46,712 nucleotides of DNA. Source: Actinomycetota bacterium. Its GTDB lineage: Bacteria > Actinomycetota > Actinomycetes > Actinomycetales > Microbacteriaceae. Within the stretch, counting starts at the first letter, position 1. Each line of letters starts with the position of its first letter. Made by a program: the position numbers and the translations under genes. Where the stretch lies: positions 1-46,712 of the forward strand of contig WLGB01000005.1 of the NCBI GenBank assembly GCA_009703455.1, in the 5' to 3' direction. The notes beneath the pieces are model-generated. The model made no database searches. It worked only from the letters and a program-made list of their open reading frames with translations, and had not been told where the DNA came from. Shown in pieces: positions 20,184 to 33,117 of the stretch.

Positions 20184-22043
20184 TTGTCGCCACGCGCTTC
20201 AACCAAGCTGGAGCCGTCTATGACGCCTCCTACGGCAATCCGTAATTTTTGCATCATCGCGCACATAGACCACGGCAAGTCAACCTTGGCTGACCGCATG
20301 CTTCAGCTCACCGGGGTTGTTGATGACCGCTCGATGCGGGCTCAGTATCTGGACCGCATGGACATCGAACGCGAGCGAGGCATCACCATCAAATCCCAGG
20401 CTGTTCGAATGCCTTGGGACGTGTCCGGTGAAGTTTTTGCTCTTAACATGATTGATACCCCAGGCCATGTGGACTTCACCTATGAGGTTTCCAGGTCCCT
20501 GGCTGCTTGTGAAGGAGCCGTGCTTCTAGTTGATGCCGCACAAGGTATCGAGGCCCAAACTCTCGCCAACCTTTACCTTGCCATGGAAAACGACCTCACC
20601 ATCATTCCCGTTCTAAACAAAATTGATTTACCTGCGGCTCAACCTGAAAAATACGCAGAAGAGTTAGCCAATTTAATTGGGGGAGACCCAGCAGATTGTT
20701 TGAGGGTATCGGGTAAGACCGGTGTCGGGGTTGCGGAACTTCTAGACAAAATCGTCGCCACTGTCCCTTCTCCAACAGGTGACCCGAATGCTCCCGCAAG
20801 GGCGATGATTTTTGACTCCGTATATGACAGCTACAGAGGTGTTGTTACTTACGTTCGCATGATTGATGGCAAACTCTCCCCGCGGGAGAGAATTCAAATG
20901 ATGTCCACTCGAGCAGTACACGACCTCTTGGAAATCGGGGTCAGCTCGCCAGAGCCGGAACCAACCAAAGGTCTTGGTGTTGGTGAGGTTGGCTATCTGA
21001 TTACCGGTGTGAAAGATGTTCGGCAGTCAAAGGTCGGTGACACGGTCACCACCGTAAACAAACCAGCCACTAAAGCTCTAACCGGATACTCGGAACCAAA
21101 GCCGATGGTTTTTTCTGGAATTTATCCAATCGATGGCTCGGATTATCCGGATCTTCGAGAAGCACTCGACAAACTAAAACTTTCTGACGCAGCTCTGGTT
21201 TATGAACCAGAGACATCGGTGGCTCTAGGTTTTGGGTTCCGGTGTGGTTTCCTTGGTTTGCTACACCTAGAGATCGTCACCGAGCGTCTCGAGCGTGAAT
21301 TTGGACTTGAACTAATCGCAACTGCACCATCGGTGGTTTATCAAGTGACTATGGAAGACGGGAAAGAAATAACCGTTACTAACCCGAGTGAATTCCCTGG
21401 TGGAAAAGTCAAAAAGGTTTTAGAGCCAATGGTTAGATCCACAATCTTGTCGCCTAAGGATTACGTTGGAACAATTATGGAGCTATGTCAGACTCGCAGA
21501 GGCGTGATGATTGACATGCAGTACTTGGGCGAGGACCGCGTTCAACTCCGCTACACACTGCCGCTTGCTGAAATTGTCTTTGACTTCTTCGATCAGCTAA
21601 AGAGCAAGACCCAAGGGTATGGATCTTTGGACTACGAGGAAGCAGGCCTAGAAGAAGGCGACCTCGTTAAAGTCGACCTATTGCTGCAGGGCGAGCAGGT
21701 TGACGCGTTTAGCGCAATTGTCCACAAGGACAAGGCATACGCTTACGGAGTCATGATCACCGGCAAACTGCGTGAACTTATTCCACGTCAACAGTTCGAG
21801 GTTCCTATCCAAGCTGCGGTTGGCTCGAGAATCATAGCCAGAGAGTCCATTCGGGCCATGCGGAAAGATGTTTTGGCCAAGTGCTACGGAGGAGATATCT
21901 CCCGTAAACGCAAGCTTCTTGAGAAACAAAAAGAAGGTAAGAAGCGTATGAAGATGGTCGGCCGCGTCGAAGTTCCTCAAGAGGCCTTTATCGCAGCCTT
22001 ATCTTCAGATAGTGAAAAAAAAGGCGAGAAGAAAGCCAAGTAG
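20184..22043 (+). CDS. lepA: Elongation factor 4 (LepA)
   Basis: [59 protein letters not shown]; 619 aa. Confidence 0.98.
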   Translation: MSPRASTKLEPSMTPPTAIRNFCIIAHIDHGKSTLADRMLQLTGVVDDRSMRAQYLDRMDIERERGITIKSQAVRMPWDVSGEVFALNMIDTPGHVDFTYEVSRSLAACEGAVLLVDAAQGIEAQTLANLYLAMENDLTIIPVLNKIDLPAAQPEKYAEELANLIGGDPADCLRVSGKTGVGVAELLDKIVATVPSPTGDPNAPARAMIFDSVYDSYRGVVTYVRMIDGKLSPRERIQMMSTRAVHDLLEIGVSSPEPEPTKGLGVGEVGYLITGVKDVRQSKVGDTVTTVNKPATKALTGYSEPKPMVFSGIYPIDGSDYPDLREALDKLKLSDAALVYEPETSVALGFGFRCGFLGLLHLEIVTERLEREFGLELIATAPSVVYQVTMEDGKEITVTNPSEFPGGKVKKVLEPMVRSTILSPKDYVGTIMELCQTRRGVMIDMQYLGEDRVQLRYTLPLAEIVFDFFDQLKSKTQGYGSLDYEEAGLEEGDLVKVDLLLQGEQVDAFSAIVHKDKAYAYGVMITGKLRELIPRQQFEVPIQAAVGSRIIARESIRAMRKDVLAKCYGGDISRKRKLLEKQKEGKKRMKMVGRVEVPQEAFIAALSSDSEKKGEKKAK

Positions 22044-23276
22044 ATGGCGGCTCCACTTCCAGATGGCGATCCCGCCCCAGAAAACGGACTTTTCACTAGC
22101 GAAGAAATCGCTGGGAATGAAACTCGCTCATTCCACGCATATGTGCACATCCCATTTTGTAAGGACCGCTGCGGTTACTGCGACTTCAACACTTATACCG
22201 CAACCGAGCTTGGCAGTCTCAAGCAAAGTGATTATCCACGTTCACTGATTTCGGAAATTGCTTTTTCTGGGGAGGTTCTCGAGCGTTCCGGTGTTGAAAA
22301 GCGCAAGTTTTCGACCGTTTTTTTTGGTGGCGGAACCCCGTCCTTGTTGCCGGCTGCAGATCTGGTTGTAATTCTTGATTCGCTGTGCAATCAGTTTGGT
22401 TTTGCAGATGACGCTGAAATAACAATTGAGGCAAACCCGGATACTGTGACTGGGGAGAAGTTTTCAGAGCTGCGTGCAGCCGGTTTCAATCGAGTATCAA
22501 TAGGCATGCAGTCCGCAGTTCCGGAGGTCTTGGCAACTTTGGAGCGAACCCACAATCCAGACAATGTTTCAAAGTCACTAGCAATCGTTAAGGAGTTGGG
22601 ATTTGCAAACTCACTCGATCTGATTTTTGGAGCTCCAGGAGAAACACTTGACCAGTGGCGCATTTCGCTTGAAACAGCTATCGAACTAGATACCGACCAC
22701 ATCTCGGCCTACTCTCTAATCGTTGAGCCTGGAACCAAGCTAGCTAGGCAGATTGGTTCGAAACAGCTTGCTGAAGTAGATGAGGACCTTCAGGCTGAAA
22801 AGTACGAACTCGCTGAGGAACTTTTATCAAAGGCGGGCTACAACTGGTACGAAATAAGCAACTGGGCTAAATCCGATCACGACGTTTCAAAGCACAATTT
22901 TGGGTACTGGACGGGACAGGACTGGTGGGGTTATGGTCCGGGGGCACATTCTCACCTTGGGTCTATTCGCTGGTGGAATCAAAAGCATCCACTGAGCTAT
23001 GCCAAGAAACTGGAAGGGTTCGTATCTCCTGCTGCCGGTCGCGAGCAGCTCTCAGCCGAAACGGCGAATCTTGAGCGTGTACTCCTGGAGTCCAGAACGT
23101 CTAAGGGTATGAGTATCAAAGAGTTGGCTGAGCTTCATCCGGGGGCAAAAGACCGAATTGCTGAGCTGATTGCAGACGGTTTGATAATCGGCGAACGAGC
23201 TCTAAAAGGCCAGTTGGTTTTGACCCTTCGCGGTCGTCTCTTAGCTGACGCCGTGGTTCGAGCACTTACCGGCTGA
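22044..23276 (+). CDS. hemW: Radical SAM protein HemW (coproporphyrinogen III oxidase-like)
   Basis: AYVHIPFCKDRCGYCDFNTYT (CxxxCxxC), FFGGGTPSLLP, SIGMQSAVPEVLATLERTHN. Confidence 0.95.
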   Translation: MAAPLPDGDPAPENGLFTSEEIAGNETRSFHAYVHIPFCKDRCGYCDFNTYTATELGSLKQSDYPRSLISEIAFSGEVLERSGVEKRKFSTVFFGGGTPSLLPAADLVVILDSLCNQFGFADDAEITIEANPDTVTGEKFSELRAAGFNRVSIGMQSAVPEVLATLERTHNPDNVSKSLAIVKELGFANSLDLIFGAPGETLDQWRISLETAIELDTDHISAYSLIVEPGTKLARQIGSKQLAEVDEDLQAEKYELAEELLSKAGYNWYEISNWAKSDHDVSKHNFGYWTGQDWWGYGPGAHSHLGSIRWWNQKHPLSYAKKLEGFVSPAAGREQLSAETANLERVLLESRTSKGMSIKELAELHPGAKDRIAELIADGLIIGERALKGQLVLTLRGRLLADAVVRALTG

Positions 23277-23301
23277 CCTTTGGTCAGAGTTGCGGGTAAT
23301 A

Positions 23302-23328
23302 TTGGCACTCAGAACGATTGAGTGCTAA
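23302..23328. promoter_or_regulatory. CIRCE element (HrcA operator)
   Basis: TTGGCACTC-AGAACGATT-GAGTGCTAA, one mismatch to TTAGCACTC-N9-GAGTGCTAA; overlaps a TAATAT -10-like hexamer (23297..23302), 19 bp upstream of hrcA. Confidence 0.95.
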
Positions 23329-23347
23329 CAAGGCAGGTGATTGCAAC

Positions 23348-24373
23348 TTGATTCCAGATCGACCCCTCGAAGTCTTAAAGGCAATCGTGCACGATTACAT
23401 TGCCTCCAAAGAACCAGTGGGCTCTAAGTCACTTGTTGAGCGTCATTCATTTGGGGTTTCGGCTGCCACCATCAGAAACGACATGGCAATACTTGAAGAA
23501 GAAGAGCTCATCATCGCCCCGCATACTTCAAGCGGTCGGGTGCCAACCGACAAGGGCTACCGAATGTTTGTTGACCAGCTCAGCGAGGTCAAGCCAATAA
23601 GTTCTGCCGAAAAAGCAGCAATCGAAGGATTCTTGTCTAAGAGTTCAGACCTTGACGAGACTCTAGTTCAAACAGCCAGGCTGCTTTCTCAGTTGACTAA
23701 CCAAGTTGCACTCGTGCAGTATCCAAGCCTGGGACGGGCTTCAGTAAAGCACATAGAACTTATTGCAATTGACGAAAAGCGGTTGCTTCTAATGTTGATA
23801 ACCGATTCTGGACGTATTCAGCAACAGGTGCTAGATATCACCGGCGGGTATGAACCTGGAGACGTAGAAAAGTTCCGCAATGCATTAAACGAAGCTCTGG
23901 CTGGGAGGGCACTGTCAGAAGTTTCTAGCCTTGTGAAGACTGGGAACCAAAAATTCACCGGCAAGATAAAACATCTTGCCGAAAAAGTAATACCTGATTT
24001 ACTGCAATTAGTCGACGCCAACAGTCAAGAAAAAGTTCTGTTGGCCGGCACTTCAAATCTGGCAAGACGAGAGTCTGATTTCCCAGGCAGTATTTCCCCA
24101 GTACTGGAGGCAATCGAGGAGCAGGTTGTTTTGCTCAGACTAATCTCCGAGATGCAAGCAGATCAGCACGGAGTCACTTTACGAATAGGCCGAGAAAACA
24201 CAGTCGACGCACTCTCATCAACTGCTGTAGTTGTGTCGGGCTATGAGAATCAGGGCAGTGAAATTGCCAAGGTAGGCGTCATCGGACCTACTCGAATGGA
24301 CTACTCCTCAAACATGGGAGCTGTTCGGGCAGTTGCTAGGTACCTCACTAAATCTCTGGGAGGGTCACAGTAA
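23348..24373 (+). CDS. hrcA: Heat-inducible transcription repressor HrcA
   Basis: IPDRPLEVLKAIVHDYIASKEPVGSKSL, VSAATIRNDMAILEEEELI, HTSSGRVPTDKGYRMFVDQL; TTG start at 23348 preferred over 23318, which lies inside CIRCE. Confidence 0.95.
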   Translation: MIPDRPLEVLKAIVHDYIASKEPVGSKSLVERHSFGVSAATIRNDMAILEEEELIIAPHTSSGRVPTDKGYRMFVDQLSEVKPISSAEKAAIEGFLSKSSDLDETLVQTARLLSQLTNQVALVQYPSLGRASVKHIELIAIDEKRLLLMLITDSGRIQQQVLDITGGYEPGDVEKFRNALNEALAGRALSEVSSLVKTGNQKFTGKIKHLAEKVIPDLLQLVDANSQEKVLLAGTSNLARRESDFPGSISPVLEAIEEQVVLLRLISEMQADQHGVTLRIGRENTVDALSSTAVVVSGYENQGSEIAKVGVIGPTRMDYSSNMGAVRAVARYLTKSLGGSQ

Positions 24374-25444
24374 TTGGCTGACCACTACGAGGTCCTAGGG
24401 GTTTCAAAAAATGCCTCTGCCGAAGAAATAAAGAAGGCTTATAGAAAACTGGCCCGTGAGTTACATCCAGACGTTAATGAATCTGAAGAGGCTCAAGAGC
24501 TGTTCAAATCTGTCACTCACGCCTACGAGGTGCTGGGGGATGAACAGTCCAGAAGAAATTACGACCTGGGTGGAGCAAGCGCGGGATTTGGCTTCGGAGA
24601 CATTTTTGAAACCTTCTTTGGTGGAGGAGGACAACGTGGACCGCGCTCACGCGCCGAGCGAGGTCAAGATGCGCTGCTCCGAGTCGAGCTTTCTTTCCAG
24701 GAAGCAATCTTCGGAGTAGAGAAGTCAATTCCAGTTGACACCGCGATTCTTTGTGAGATCTGTAACGGTAGTTGCGCAAAGCCTGGCACAAGCCCTGTGG
24801 TTTGTGACATTTGTAAAGGTAGCGGCCAAGTGCAGACTCAGGTTCGATCACTTCTTGGCTCAGTAGTAACTTCCAGCCCTTGCGGCTCTTGCCGAGGCTA
24901 TGGGCATATAATTCCGGAGCCGTGCCTGGAATGCCGTGGTCAGGGAAGAGTTCGAGCAAGGCGCGACATCGACTTAAAAATTCCAGCTGGGGTAGAAGAC
25001 GGACTTCGACTACAACTTGCCGGATCCGGTGAAGTTGGTTTTGGAGGTGGACCAAACGGTGATCTGTACATTGATATCTCAATCTCGCCGAATGAGTATT
25101 TTGGTCGAAACGGAGATGAACTTACCTGTGAGTTGGAGGTTCCATTACATGAGGCAGTGCTCGGCTCCTTAATAAAGATGGACTCTTTTGACGGTGAAAT
25201 CGAACTCCAGGTTCCAGCGGGCAGTCAAAGTGGCGATGTGCTTTCGGTTAAGGGTAAAGGCTTCGGTAGATTGCGCCAGTCTGGCCGCGGTGATCTACTG
25301 GTAACAATTCAGGTGAAGATTCCAAGCAAGCTGGATTCAAAACAAAAGGAACTTTTTAGAACTCTTGCCGGACTTAGAAAATCAGACACTGCTGGTCTCA
25401 AAGCCAGACGATCCGGCTCGTTCCAGGGCAGGCGTCGTGGTTGA
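24374..25444 (+). CDS. dnaJ: Chaperone protein DnaJ
   Basis: [33 protein letters not shown]; four Cys-rich zinc-finger repeats. Confidence 0.97.
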   Translation: MADHYEVLGVSKNASAEEIKKAYRKLARELHPDVNESEEAQELFKSVTHAYEVLGDEQSRRNYDLGGASAGFGFGDIFETFFGGGGQRGPRSRAERGQDALLRVELSFQEAIFGVEKSIPVDTAILCEICNGSCAKPGTSPVVCDICKGSGQVQTQVRSLLGSVVTSSPCGSCRGYGHIIPEPCLECRGQGRVRARRDIDLKIPAGVEDGLRLQLAGSGEVGFGGGPNGDLYIDISISPNEYFGRNGDELTCELEVPLHEAVLGSLIKMDSFDGEIELQVPAGSQSGDVLSVKGKGFGRLRQSGRGDLLVTIQVKIPSKLDSKQKELFRTLAGLRKSDTAGLKARRSGSFQGRRRG

Positions 25445-26177
25445 GCCGCTGTTTTTTGCGGCAATCGGACAAGACACCAAAGCCGGCTCAACATTTGTTC
25501 TTGGAGGACAAGAAGCTAAACATGCGGTCAGTGTTAGACGCATGGTTGCCGGGGAATCCATCTCGGTTAGCGATGGGGTTGAAATCCAAATTCGTGGGAC
25601 AGTTTCTAAAGTACATAAAGACAATTTGGAAATCTCTGTGGAGAGCGTCGAGGCTCTGACACCACCGTCAATTCAACTCGTTCTAGTTCAGGCTTTAGCT
25701 AAAGGCGACAGAGATGAGTTGGCGATACAGGCTTGCACCGAGCTGGGAGTTTTTGGTGTGATTCCATGGCAATCCGATAGATCGATTTCGATTTGGAAGG
25801 CCGAGAAGAAGCAAAAGGGCCAACAGCGCTGGCAAACCATCGTCACCGAGGCGGCCAAACAGTCCCTGAGACCCTTAGTTCCGGTCGTTGCAGAAGTCCT
25901 AGACAGCCAGGAGTTGGTTGAATCGCTTAGAAGTTTTGATCAGGTTCTGGTACTTGTTCCTGAGTCACCGAGCTCGATAACACAGCTTCAATTACCACTA
26001 ACAGGAAAGATTGCGATTGTGGTTGGCCCTGAAGGTGGCATGTCAGAACAGGAACTGGCAACCTTTGCCAAGGCTGATTTTAGCTTGGTGCACTTAGGTA
26101 CCGGTGTGCTCAGAACTTCAACAGCTGGTATGGCGGCGGTTTCTTATCTGCAGGCAAAGCAGGGGGATTGGAACTAG
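25437..26177 (+). CDS. rsmE: 16S rRNA (uracil1498-N3)-methyltransferase
   Basis: [82 protein letters not shown] start overlaps the dnaJ stop. Confidence 0.95.
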   Translation: MVEPLFFAAIGQDTKAGSTFVLGGQEAKHAVSVRRMVAGESISVSDGVEIQIRGTVSKVHKDNLEISVESVEALTPPSIQLVLVQALAKGDRDELAIQACTELGVFGVIPWQSDRSISIWKAEKKQKGQQRWQTIVTEAAKQSLRPLVPVVAEVLDSQELVESLRSFDQVLVLVPESPSSITQLQLPLTGKIAIVVGPEGGMSEQELATFAKADFSLVHLGTGVLRTSTAGMAAVSYLQAKQGDWN

Positions 26178-26206
26178 CGGCCCTGACTAAAACTAGACTT
26201 ATTGAC

Positions 26207-26545
26207 ATGAGTGAATCAAACTGCCTATTTTGCAAAATCGTTTCTGGGGAGATGGCCACTGAGTTTGTTGCAGAAACTGATAACACTCTCGTATTCAAAG
26301 ACATCTGGCCGGTGGCGAAGGTGCATCTCTTGGTTATCCCGAAACAGCACTACAGTGATGTCGCTGAGCTCGCCCAGAACGCTCCTGTGATTTTGTCTGA
26401 AGTGCTAAAGACAGCCACTGAAATGGCGAGAGAGTACACCGCGGGCTCATTCAAGCTTCAGTTCAACACCGGTGCCGAAGCAGGCCAGACTGTCTTTCAC
26501 GCCCACGCTCACGTTTTATCCGATACTGAAAAGGATGGCTCTTGA
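26207..26545 (+). CDS. HIT-family (histidine triad) protein
   Basis: CLFCKIVSGEMATEFVAETDNTLVFKDIWPVAKVHLLVIPKQHY; triad HAHAHVL. Confidence 0.93.
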   Translation: MSESNCLFCKIVSGEMATEFVAETDNTLVFKDIWPVAKVHLLVIPKQHYSDVAELAQNAPVILSEVLKTATEMAREYTAGSFKLQFNTGAEAGQTVFHAHAHVLSDTEKDGS

Positions 26546-27504
26546 CTAGTTCTGAATCCATAGATTCATTAACTACTATCGTTGAAATATCGGGGGTTGA
26601 ACCGCTGTTCGTGTTCGGACCAGAGGATAGATTGCTCAAGGCCATCGAAGAAGGCTTTCCTGAGGTCAAGTTTTTGGCTCGCGGCAATAAAGTTGAAATA
26701 ACTGGACCGGTGCCTGAGGTAACACGAGCTGAGGCAAGGCTCCGCCAGATCATTTCTGCGGTGACCACAGGATCAGAATTTTCTGCTGCTGATCTTCGAA
26801 GAAGCGAACCTGATTTACTTTCCCAGAGCATTTTGAGTTCTAGGGGAAAGTCAATCCGACCAAAAACCACCGGTCAGAAAAGCTACGTCGAGGCAATTGA
26901 TAAAAACACCATCGTGTTTGGAATCGGCCCTGCCGGAACCGGTAAGACTTATCTTGCGATGGCCAAGGCCGTCCAGGCCCTGCAGCGCAAGGAGGTCTCT
27001 AGAATCATTTTGACTCGTCCTGCTGTTGAAGCAGGCGAAAGGTTGGGATTTTTACCCGGAACTCTTTCCGAGAAAATAGATCCTTACCTGCGCCCGCTAT
27101 TTGACGCATTGCACGAGATGCTTGATCCAGACTCTGTTCCAAAACTAATTGCCACCGGAACTATCGAAGTTGCACCACTTGCCTACATGCGTGGAAGAAC
27201 ATTGAATGATTCGTTCATTATTTTGGACGAGGCCCAGAACACCACCGGTGAGCAAATGAAGATGTTCCTTACTCGGCTAGGTTTCAACTCAAAGATGGTT
27301 ATAACCGGTGACATTACGCAAATTGATCTGCCTGGCGGAGCATCTGGCTTACAGATAGCCAGCAAGGTTTTGGACAATGTCGTTGATGTTCACTTTGCAA
27401 GGCTTACCTCTAAAGATGTCATCAGGCACCCGCTGGTTGGAAAAATCGTTGATGCTTACGACGCGGCTGCTGCTATTAAGGCAAAAAGGGACTTAGAGAA
27501 GTGA
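26542..27504 (+). CDS. phoH: PhoH-family ATPase
   Basis: FGIGPAGTGKTYLAMAKAVQAL, RPAVEAGERLGFLPGTLSEKIDPYLRPLFDALHEML, FIILDEAQNTT. Confidence 0.96.
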   Translation: MTSSESIDSLTTIVEISGVEPLFVFGPEDRLLKAIEEGFPEVKFLARGNKVEITGPVPEVTRAEARLRQIISAVTTGSEFSAADLRRSEPDLLSQSILSSRGKSIRPKTTGQKSYVEAIDKNTIVFGIGPAGTGKTYLAMAKAVQALQRKEVSRIILTRPAVEAGERLGFLPGTLSEKIDPYLRPLFDALHEMLDPDSVPKLIATGTIEVAPLAYMRGRTLNDSFIILDEAQNTTGEQMKMFLTRLGFNSKMVITGDITQIDLPGGASGLQIASKVLDNVVDVHFARLTSKDVIRHPLVGKIVDAYDAAAAIKAKRDLEK

Positions 27505-27959
27505 GCATCGAGATAAGCAACGAGACTGATCGCTTAGTCGATGAGGTCCGGGTTCTAAAGCTGGCTGGGTTTGCACTCGATCGAATGAAGATTCATCCGG
27601 GTGCCGAGTTGGCGATTATGTTCGTTGATGAACCAGCGATGGAGCAGTTGCACATTCAGTGGATGGATGAGCCTGGCGCAACCGATGTACTGAGTTTTCC
27701 TATGGACGAGCTTCGACCAGGCACCGAACATGAGCCAACGCCCGCGGGTCTTTTGGGTGACATTGTTATCTGCCCTGCAGTTGCAGAGCGACAGGCAGAC
27801 GCCGCTGGTCACGAAACTATGAACGAGGTGCTGCTTCTTACCGCCCACGGCATACTCCACCTACTGGGATTTGACCACGTTGAGCCGGAAGAAGAAAAAG
27901 AAATGTTTGGGATTCAAAAATCAATTCTGGATGCTTTCTATGAAAGCGAACGTGCCTAG
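27501..27959 (+). CDS. ybeY: Endoribonuclease YbeY
   Basis: HGILHLLGFDH motif; TDVLSFPMDELRPG; phoH-ybeY-corC-era order. Confidence 0.96.
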   Translation: MSIEISNETDRLVDEVRVLKLAGFALDRMKIHPGAELAIMFVDEPAMEQLHIQWMDEPGATDVLSFPMDELRPGTEHEPTPAGLLGDIVICPAVAERQADAAGHETMNEVLLLTAHGILHLLGFDHVEPEEEKEMFGIQKSILDAFYESERA

Positions 27960-28779
27960 GTTGGTTGTTTCCTCAAAATTTGATCGTTGGAAGAAATTTT
28001 TCAATAGGAAGCAAGTGGATTCCACAGAAGCCGAAGAGTATGAGCAAGAGCTCATTGAATCGGTTGAGGATTTCTCAGAGACTATAACTCGAGAGGTAAT
28101 GGTTCCACGCATCGACATAGCAACCATAGGCGGCGATTCTGACCTTGACAAGGCGATGGCCATTTTTCTTTCCAGCGGCTACTCCAGACTTCCAGTGACA
28201 GGAAAGAGCACTGACGATATTCTTGGAATCTTGTATTTGAAAGATGTTGCCAAAGTGCTCCACGAAAGTCCGAAACTAATGCTTGAAAGAAAAGCCGCGG
28301 AACTGGCCCGTAAAGCCATTTTTGTTCCGGAGTCCAAAGCCCTTAAGGACTTACTTCAGGACATGCAGCAAAGTTCCACCCATGTGGCAGTTGTAATTGA
28401 CGAGTATGGCGGCGTAGCAGGACTAGTGACCATGGAAGACGTCATTGAGGAATTAGTCGGAGACATCGTTGATGAATACGACCGCGAAATCCCAGACGTG
28501 GAGCTAATCGAAGAGGGCTTGTACCGCGTCAATGCACGCTTCCCGCTTTTCGAATTGGGAGAGCTGTTCGAGATCGAATTAGAAGACGAGGACGTTGACT
28601 CGGTTGGTGGGGTTCTGACCAAGGAACTTGGTCGACTTCCCAAGGTAGGAGACCAAGTACAACTTAGCGGACTAGAGCTCACCGCAGATAGAGTTGAAGG
28701 TCGGGGCAAGCGACTACTGACTGTGGTTGTGAGATTGCTAATAAAACCGGTGGTTGAGGATTCCGAGAACAATGACTAG
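27940..28779 (+). CDS. CorC/HlyC-type CBS-pair protein without an N-terminal CNNM/DUF21 membrane domain
   Basis: ETITREVMVPRIDIATIGG, CBS repeats, VVIDEYGGVAGLVTMEDVIEELVGDIVDEYD, C-terminal CorC_HlyC domain; start MKANVPRL chosen. Confidence 0.88.
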   Translation: MKANVPRLVVSSKFDRWKKFFNRKQVDSTEAEEYEQELIESVEDFSETITREVMVPRIDIATIGGDSDLDKAMAIFLSSGYSRLPVTGKSTDDILGILYLKDVAKVLHESPKLMLERKAAELARKAIFVPESKALKDLLQDMQQSSTHVAVVIDEYGGVAGLVTMEDVIEELVGDIVDEYDREIPDVELIEEGLYRVNARFPLFELGELFEIELEDEDVDSVGGVLTKELGRLPKVGDQVQLSGLELTADRVEGRGKRLLTVVVRLLIKPVVEDSENND

Positions 28780-29665
28780 TGAGTTCCGCGCGGGGTTCGT
28801 CTCTTTTGTAGGCCGCCCCAACGTTGGTAAATCCACCCTAACTAATGCTCTGGTAGGCGAAAAAATTGCAATAACCAGCGACAAACCTCAAACCACAAGA
28901 AAAGCGATTCGAGGAATAGTCCACTTGCCCGAGGGTCAGCTGATTATCGTTGACACCCCCGGACTTCACCGGCCTAGGACACTGCTTGGTCAAAGGCTAA
29001 ACGACTTAGTTGCCTCTACTCTTTCCGAGGTTGACGTAATAGGAATGTGCTTTCCGGCTGGCGACAAAATTGGCCCCGGAGACCGATTCATCAACGAACA
29101 AATTGATGATTTTAGAAGAGCTAAGTTGGTGGCGATTGTCACAAAGAGTGAAACTGTTTCTAAAGAGGGCTTAGCAAATCAACTTATGGAAGTATCAAAG
29201 CTTCGTGACTGGGCAGAGATAATTCCAGTGTCGGCTATCGAAGGAGACCAGCTCGGGGAGCTAAGTACACTACTTCTGAAATTGATGCCTCTTTCACCTG
29301 AGCTATACCCGAAGGATATAAACACTGAGGAATCTACCGAGTCCAGAATTTGTGAATTGATTCGCGAAGCAGCCTTGGAAGGAGTTCGGCAGGAGCTTCC
29401 CCACTCACTTGCGGTGACCATGGACGAGATGCAAAAACGCGAGGACTCTGATCTAATCGACATTCACGCCAATATTTTTGTTGAGCGCGACAGCCAAAAG
29501 GGCATTGTTCTTGGCAAAGGCGGGGATCGCCTCAAAGACGTGGGAACTAGGTCCCGAAAAGAAATCGAGGCATTACTTGGGTCTAAAGTCTTCTTGAGTC
29601 TCAGGGTAAAAATTGCCCCTGAATGGCAAAGAGATCCTAAGCAGCTGGGAAAGCTCGGCTTTTAA
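28772..29665 (+). CDS. era: GTPase Era
   Basis: AGFVSFVGRPNVGKSTLTNALVGEKIAITSDKPQTTR, VDTPGLHRPR, C-terminal KH domain. Confidence 0.97.
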   Translation: MTSEFRAGFVSFVGRPNVGKSTLTNALVGEKIAITSDKPQTTRKAIRGIVHLPEGQLIIVDTPGLHRPRTLLGQRLNDLVASTLSEVDVIGMCFPAGDKIGPGDRFINEQIDDFRRAKLVAIVTKSETVSKEGLANQLMEVSKLRDWAEIIPVSAIEGDQLGELSTLLLKLMPLSPELYPKDINTEESTESRICELIREAALEGVRQELPHSLAVTMDEMQKREDSDLIDIHANIFVERDSQKGIVLGKGGDRLKDVGTRSRKEIEALLGSKVFLSLRVKIAPEWQRDPKQLGKLGF

Positions 29666-29682
29666 GTGCTAGCGTTATAAGC

Positions 29683-31526
<1,844 letters not shown>

Positions 31527-31561
31527 GCCAATTGAGCGATGAGCCAGTGGATACTGGTTAG

Positions 31562-32287
31562 GTGCCTTTATACCGAGATGAAGCAGTTGTGCTGCGCACC
31601 CATAAACTGGGCGAGGCCGATCGCATCGTGACACTTCTATCTCGCTATCGCGGTCAAATTCGCGCGGTAGCAAAAGGTGTTAGGCGAACCGCCTCAAAAT
31701 TTGGATCCAGGCTTGAGCCGTTTATGGTGGTCGACGCACAGTTCTATGAGGGCAAATCACTTGACATCGTGAACCAAGTAGAAATTATAGGTTCCTATGG
31801 TGGACAGATTATCGATGACTATGCGTCTTTCACTTCTGCCAACGCGATGGTTGAAGCAGCTGAGAGGCTAACTTCAGAGGAATCCTCACCGCAGCAGTAT
31901 CTACTCCTGGTCGGAGCTCTTAGATCACTAGCAACTAAAGAGCATGACTCTTCTTTGATTCTTGATTCCTATCTACTTAGAGCTTTAGCTATTGCCGGAT
32001 GGGCACCTAGTTTTGACAACTGCGCTAGGTGTGAAGCGGTTGGGCCACACTCGGCGTTTGTTATGCAGGTCGGATCGGTGGTTTGCCAAAACTGTAAACC
32101 AATTGGAGCTGTCTCGATTTCCACCGCAACCAGTGATTTGCTCGGTGCGCTACTTTCGGGGGATTGGACTCTAGCCGAATCTGCAGAACCACAGACTCGT
32201 TCGAGCGCTTCGGGTATTGTTGCAGCTTACAGCCAGTGGCACATCGAGCGGGGGCTAAAGTCCATGCCACACGTGGAAAGAGCATGA
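31562..32287 (+). CDS. recO: DNA repair protein RecO
   Basis: [51 protein letters not shown]; zinc-finger Cys pairs CARC...CQNC. Confidence 0.95.
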   Translation: MPLYRDEAVVLRTHKLGEADRIVTLLSRYRGQIRAVAKGVRRTASKFGSRLEPFMVVDAQFYEGKSLDIVNQVEIIGSYGGQIIDDYASFTSANAMVEAAERLTSEESSPQQYLLLVGALRSLATKEHDSSLILDSYLLRALAIAGWAPSFDNCARCEAVGPHSAFVMQVGSVVCQNCKPIGAVSISTATSDLLGALLSGDWTLAESAEPQTRSSASGIVAAYSQWHIERGLKSMPHVERA

Positions 32288-33063
32288 TGGATTTTCTTCC
32301 CGTTTCAAAAAAGGGCGTCAAGCCACCGACCTTTGGCAAAGTGCCCAAGCACATTGCAATAGTGATGGACGGCAACGGTCGCTGGGCCAATAAGCGCGGA
32401 CTCACTCGCATCGAAGGCCATAAGGCCGGTGAGTCAGCATTACTTGACGTGGTGGCAGGTGCCATTGAAGCCGGGGTGAGTGAGTTAAGCGTTTTTGCTT
32501 TTTCGACCGAAAACTGGAAGCGCTCTCCAGAAGAGGTCCGATTCTTAATGGGCTTTAATAAAGAGGTTCTGCGTGCGCGACGAGATCAACTCAATCACTG
32601 GGGTGTCAAGATTCGCTGGGTTGGCAGGCGACCGAAGCTTTGGGCCAGCGTTATAGAAGAGCTCGAAGCCGCCCAAGAACTCACTAAGAAAAACAAGGGA
32701 TTGGTGTTGACGATGTGTGTCAACTATGGCTCCCGAATCGAAATAGTGGACGCCGTCAATGAAATTGCCGAGTTAGCTGCAAACAAAAAGGTCAAACCAG
32801 GCTCAATTACCGAGAAGAGCTTTGGCAAGATGCTTTCAACTTACCCTCTCGGTGATGTTGACCTGTTTATTCGATCCTCTGGCGAAAAAAGGGTGTCTAA
32901 CTTCCTGTTGTGGCAAAGTGCATATGCGGAGCTTGTGTTTAGCGAGGTGCTCTGGCCAGATTTCGATCGCAGGCAGCTTTGGGCCTGCATCGCCGAGTAT
33001 TCGACGAGGCAGCGCCGATTCGGTGGTGCAATCGACAGCCCCAAGCCAAAGCCAGCCAAGTAA
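32284..33063 (+). CDS. uppS: Isoprenyl transferase (undecaprenyl diphosphate synthase family)
   Basis: [68 protein letters not shown]. Confidence 0.95.
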   Translation: MMDFLPVSKKGVKPPTFGKVPKHIAIVMDGNGRWANKRGLTRIEGHKAGESALLDVVAGAIEAGVSELSVFAFSTENWKRSPEEVRFLMGFNKEVLRARRDQLNHWGVKIRWVGRRPKLWASVIEELEAAQELTKKNKGLVLTMCVNYGSRIEIVDAVNEIAELAANKKVKPGSITEKSFGKMLSTYPLGDVDLFIRSSGEKRVSNFLLWQSAYAELVFSEVLWPDFDRRQLWACIAEYSTRQRRFGGAIDSPKPKPAK

Positions 33064-33117
33064 ACTGATGGTTGGCTCGGTTTTGGGCCAATAACTAGTC
33101 CCAACTTGGAGTTCAAA

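Noticed and set aside
24513-25082. 189-aa minus-strand ORF
   Set aside because: Antisense to dnaJ; composition is a codon-bias shadow with no recognisable domain.
27871-27939. N-terminal extension of the corC ORF within ybeY
   Set aside because: KKKKK-rich translation of out-of-frame ybeY sequence; an internal ATG at 27940 is the more natural start.
28356-28772. 138-aa Ser-rich minus-strand ORF
   Set aside because: Low-complexity antisense shadow of the corC coding region.
32164-32283. N-terminal extension of the uppS ORF within recO
   Set aside because: Out-of-frame recO sequence; the ATG at 32284 overlapping the recO stop fits the family N-terminus.
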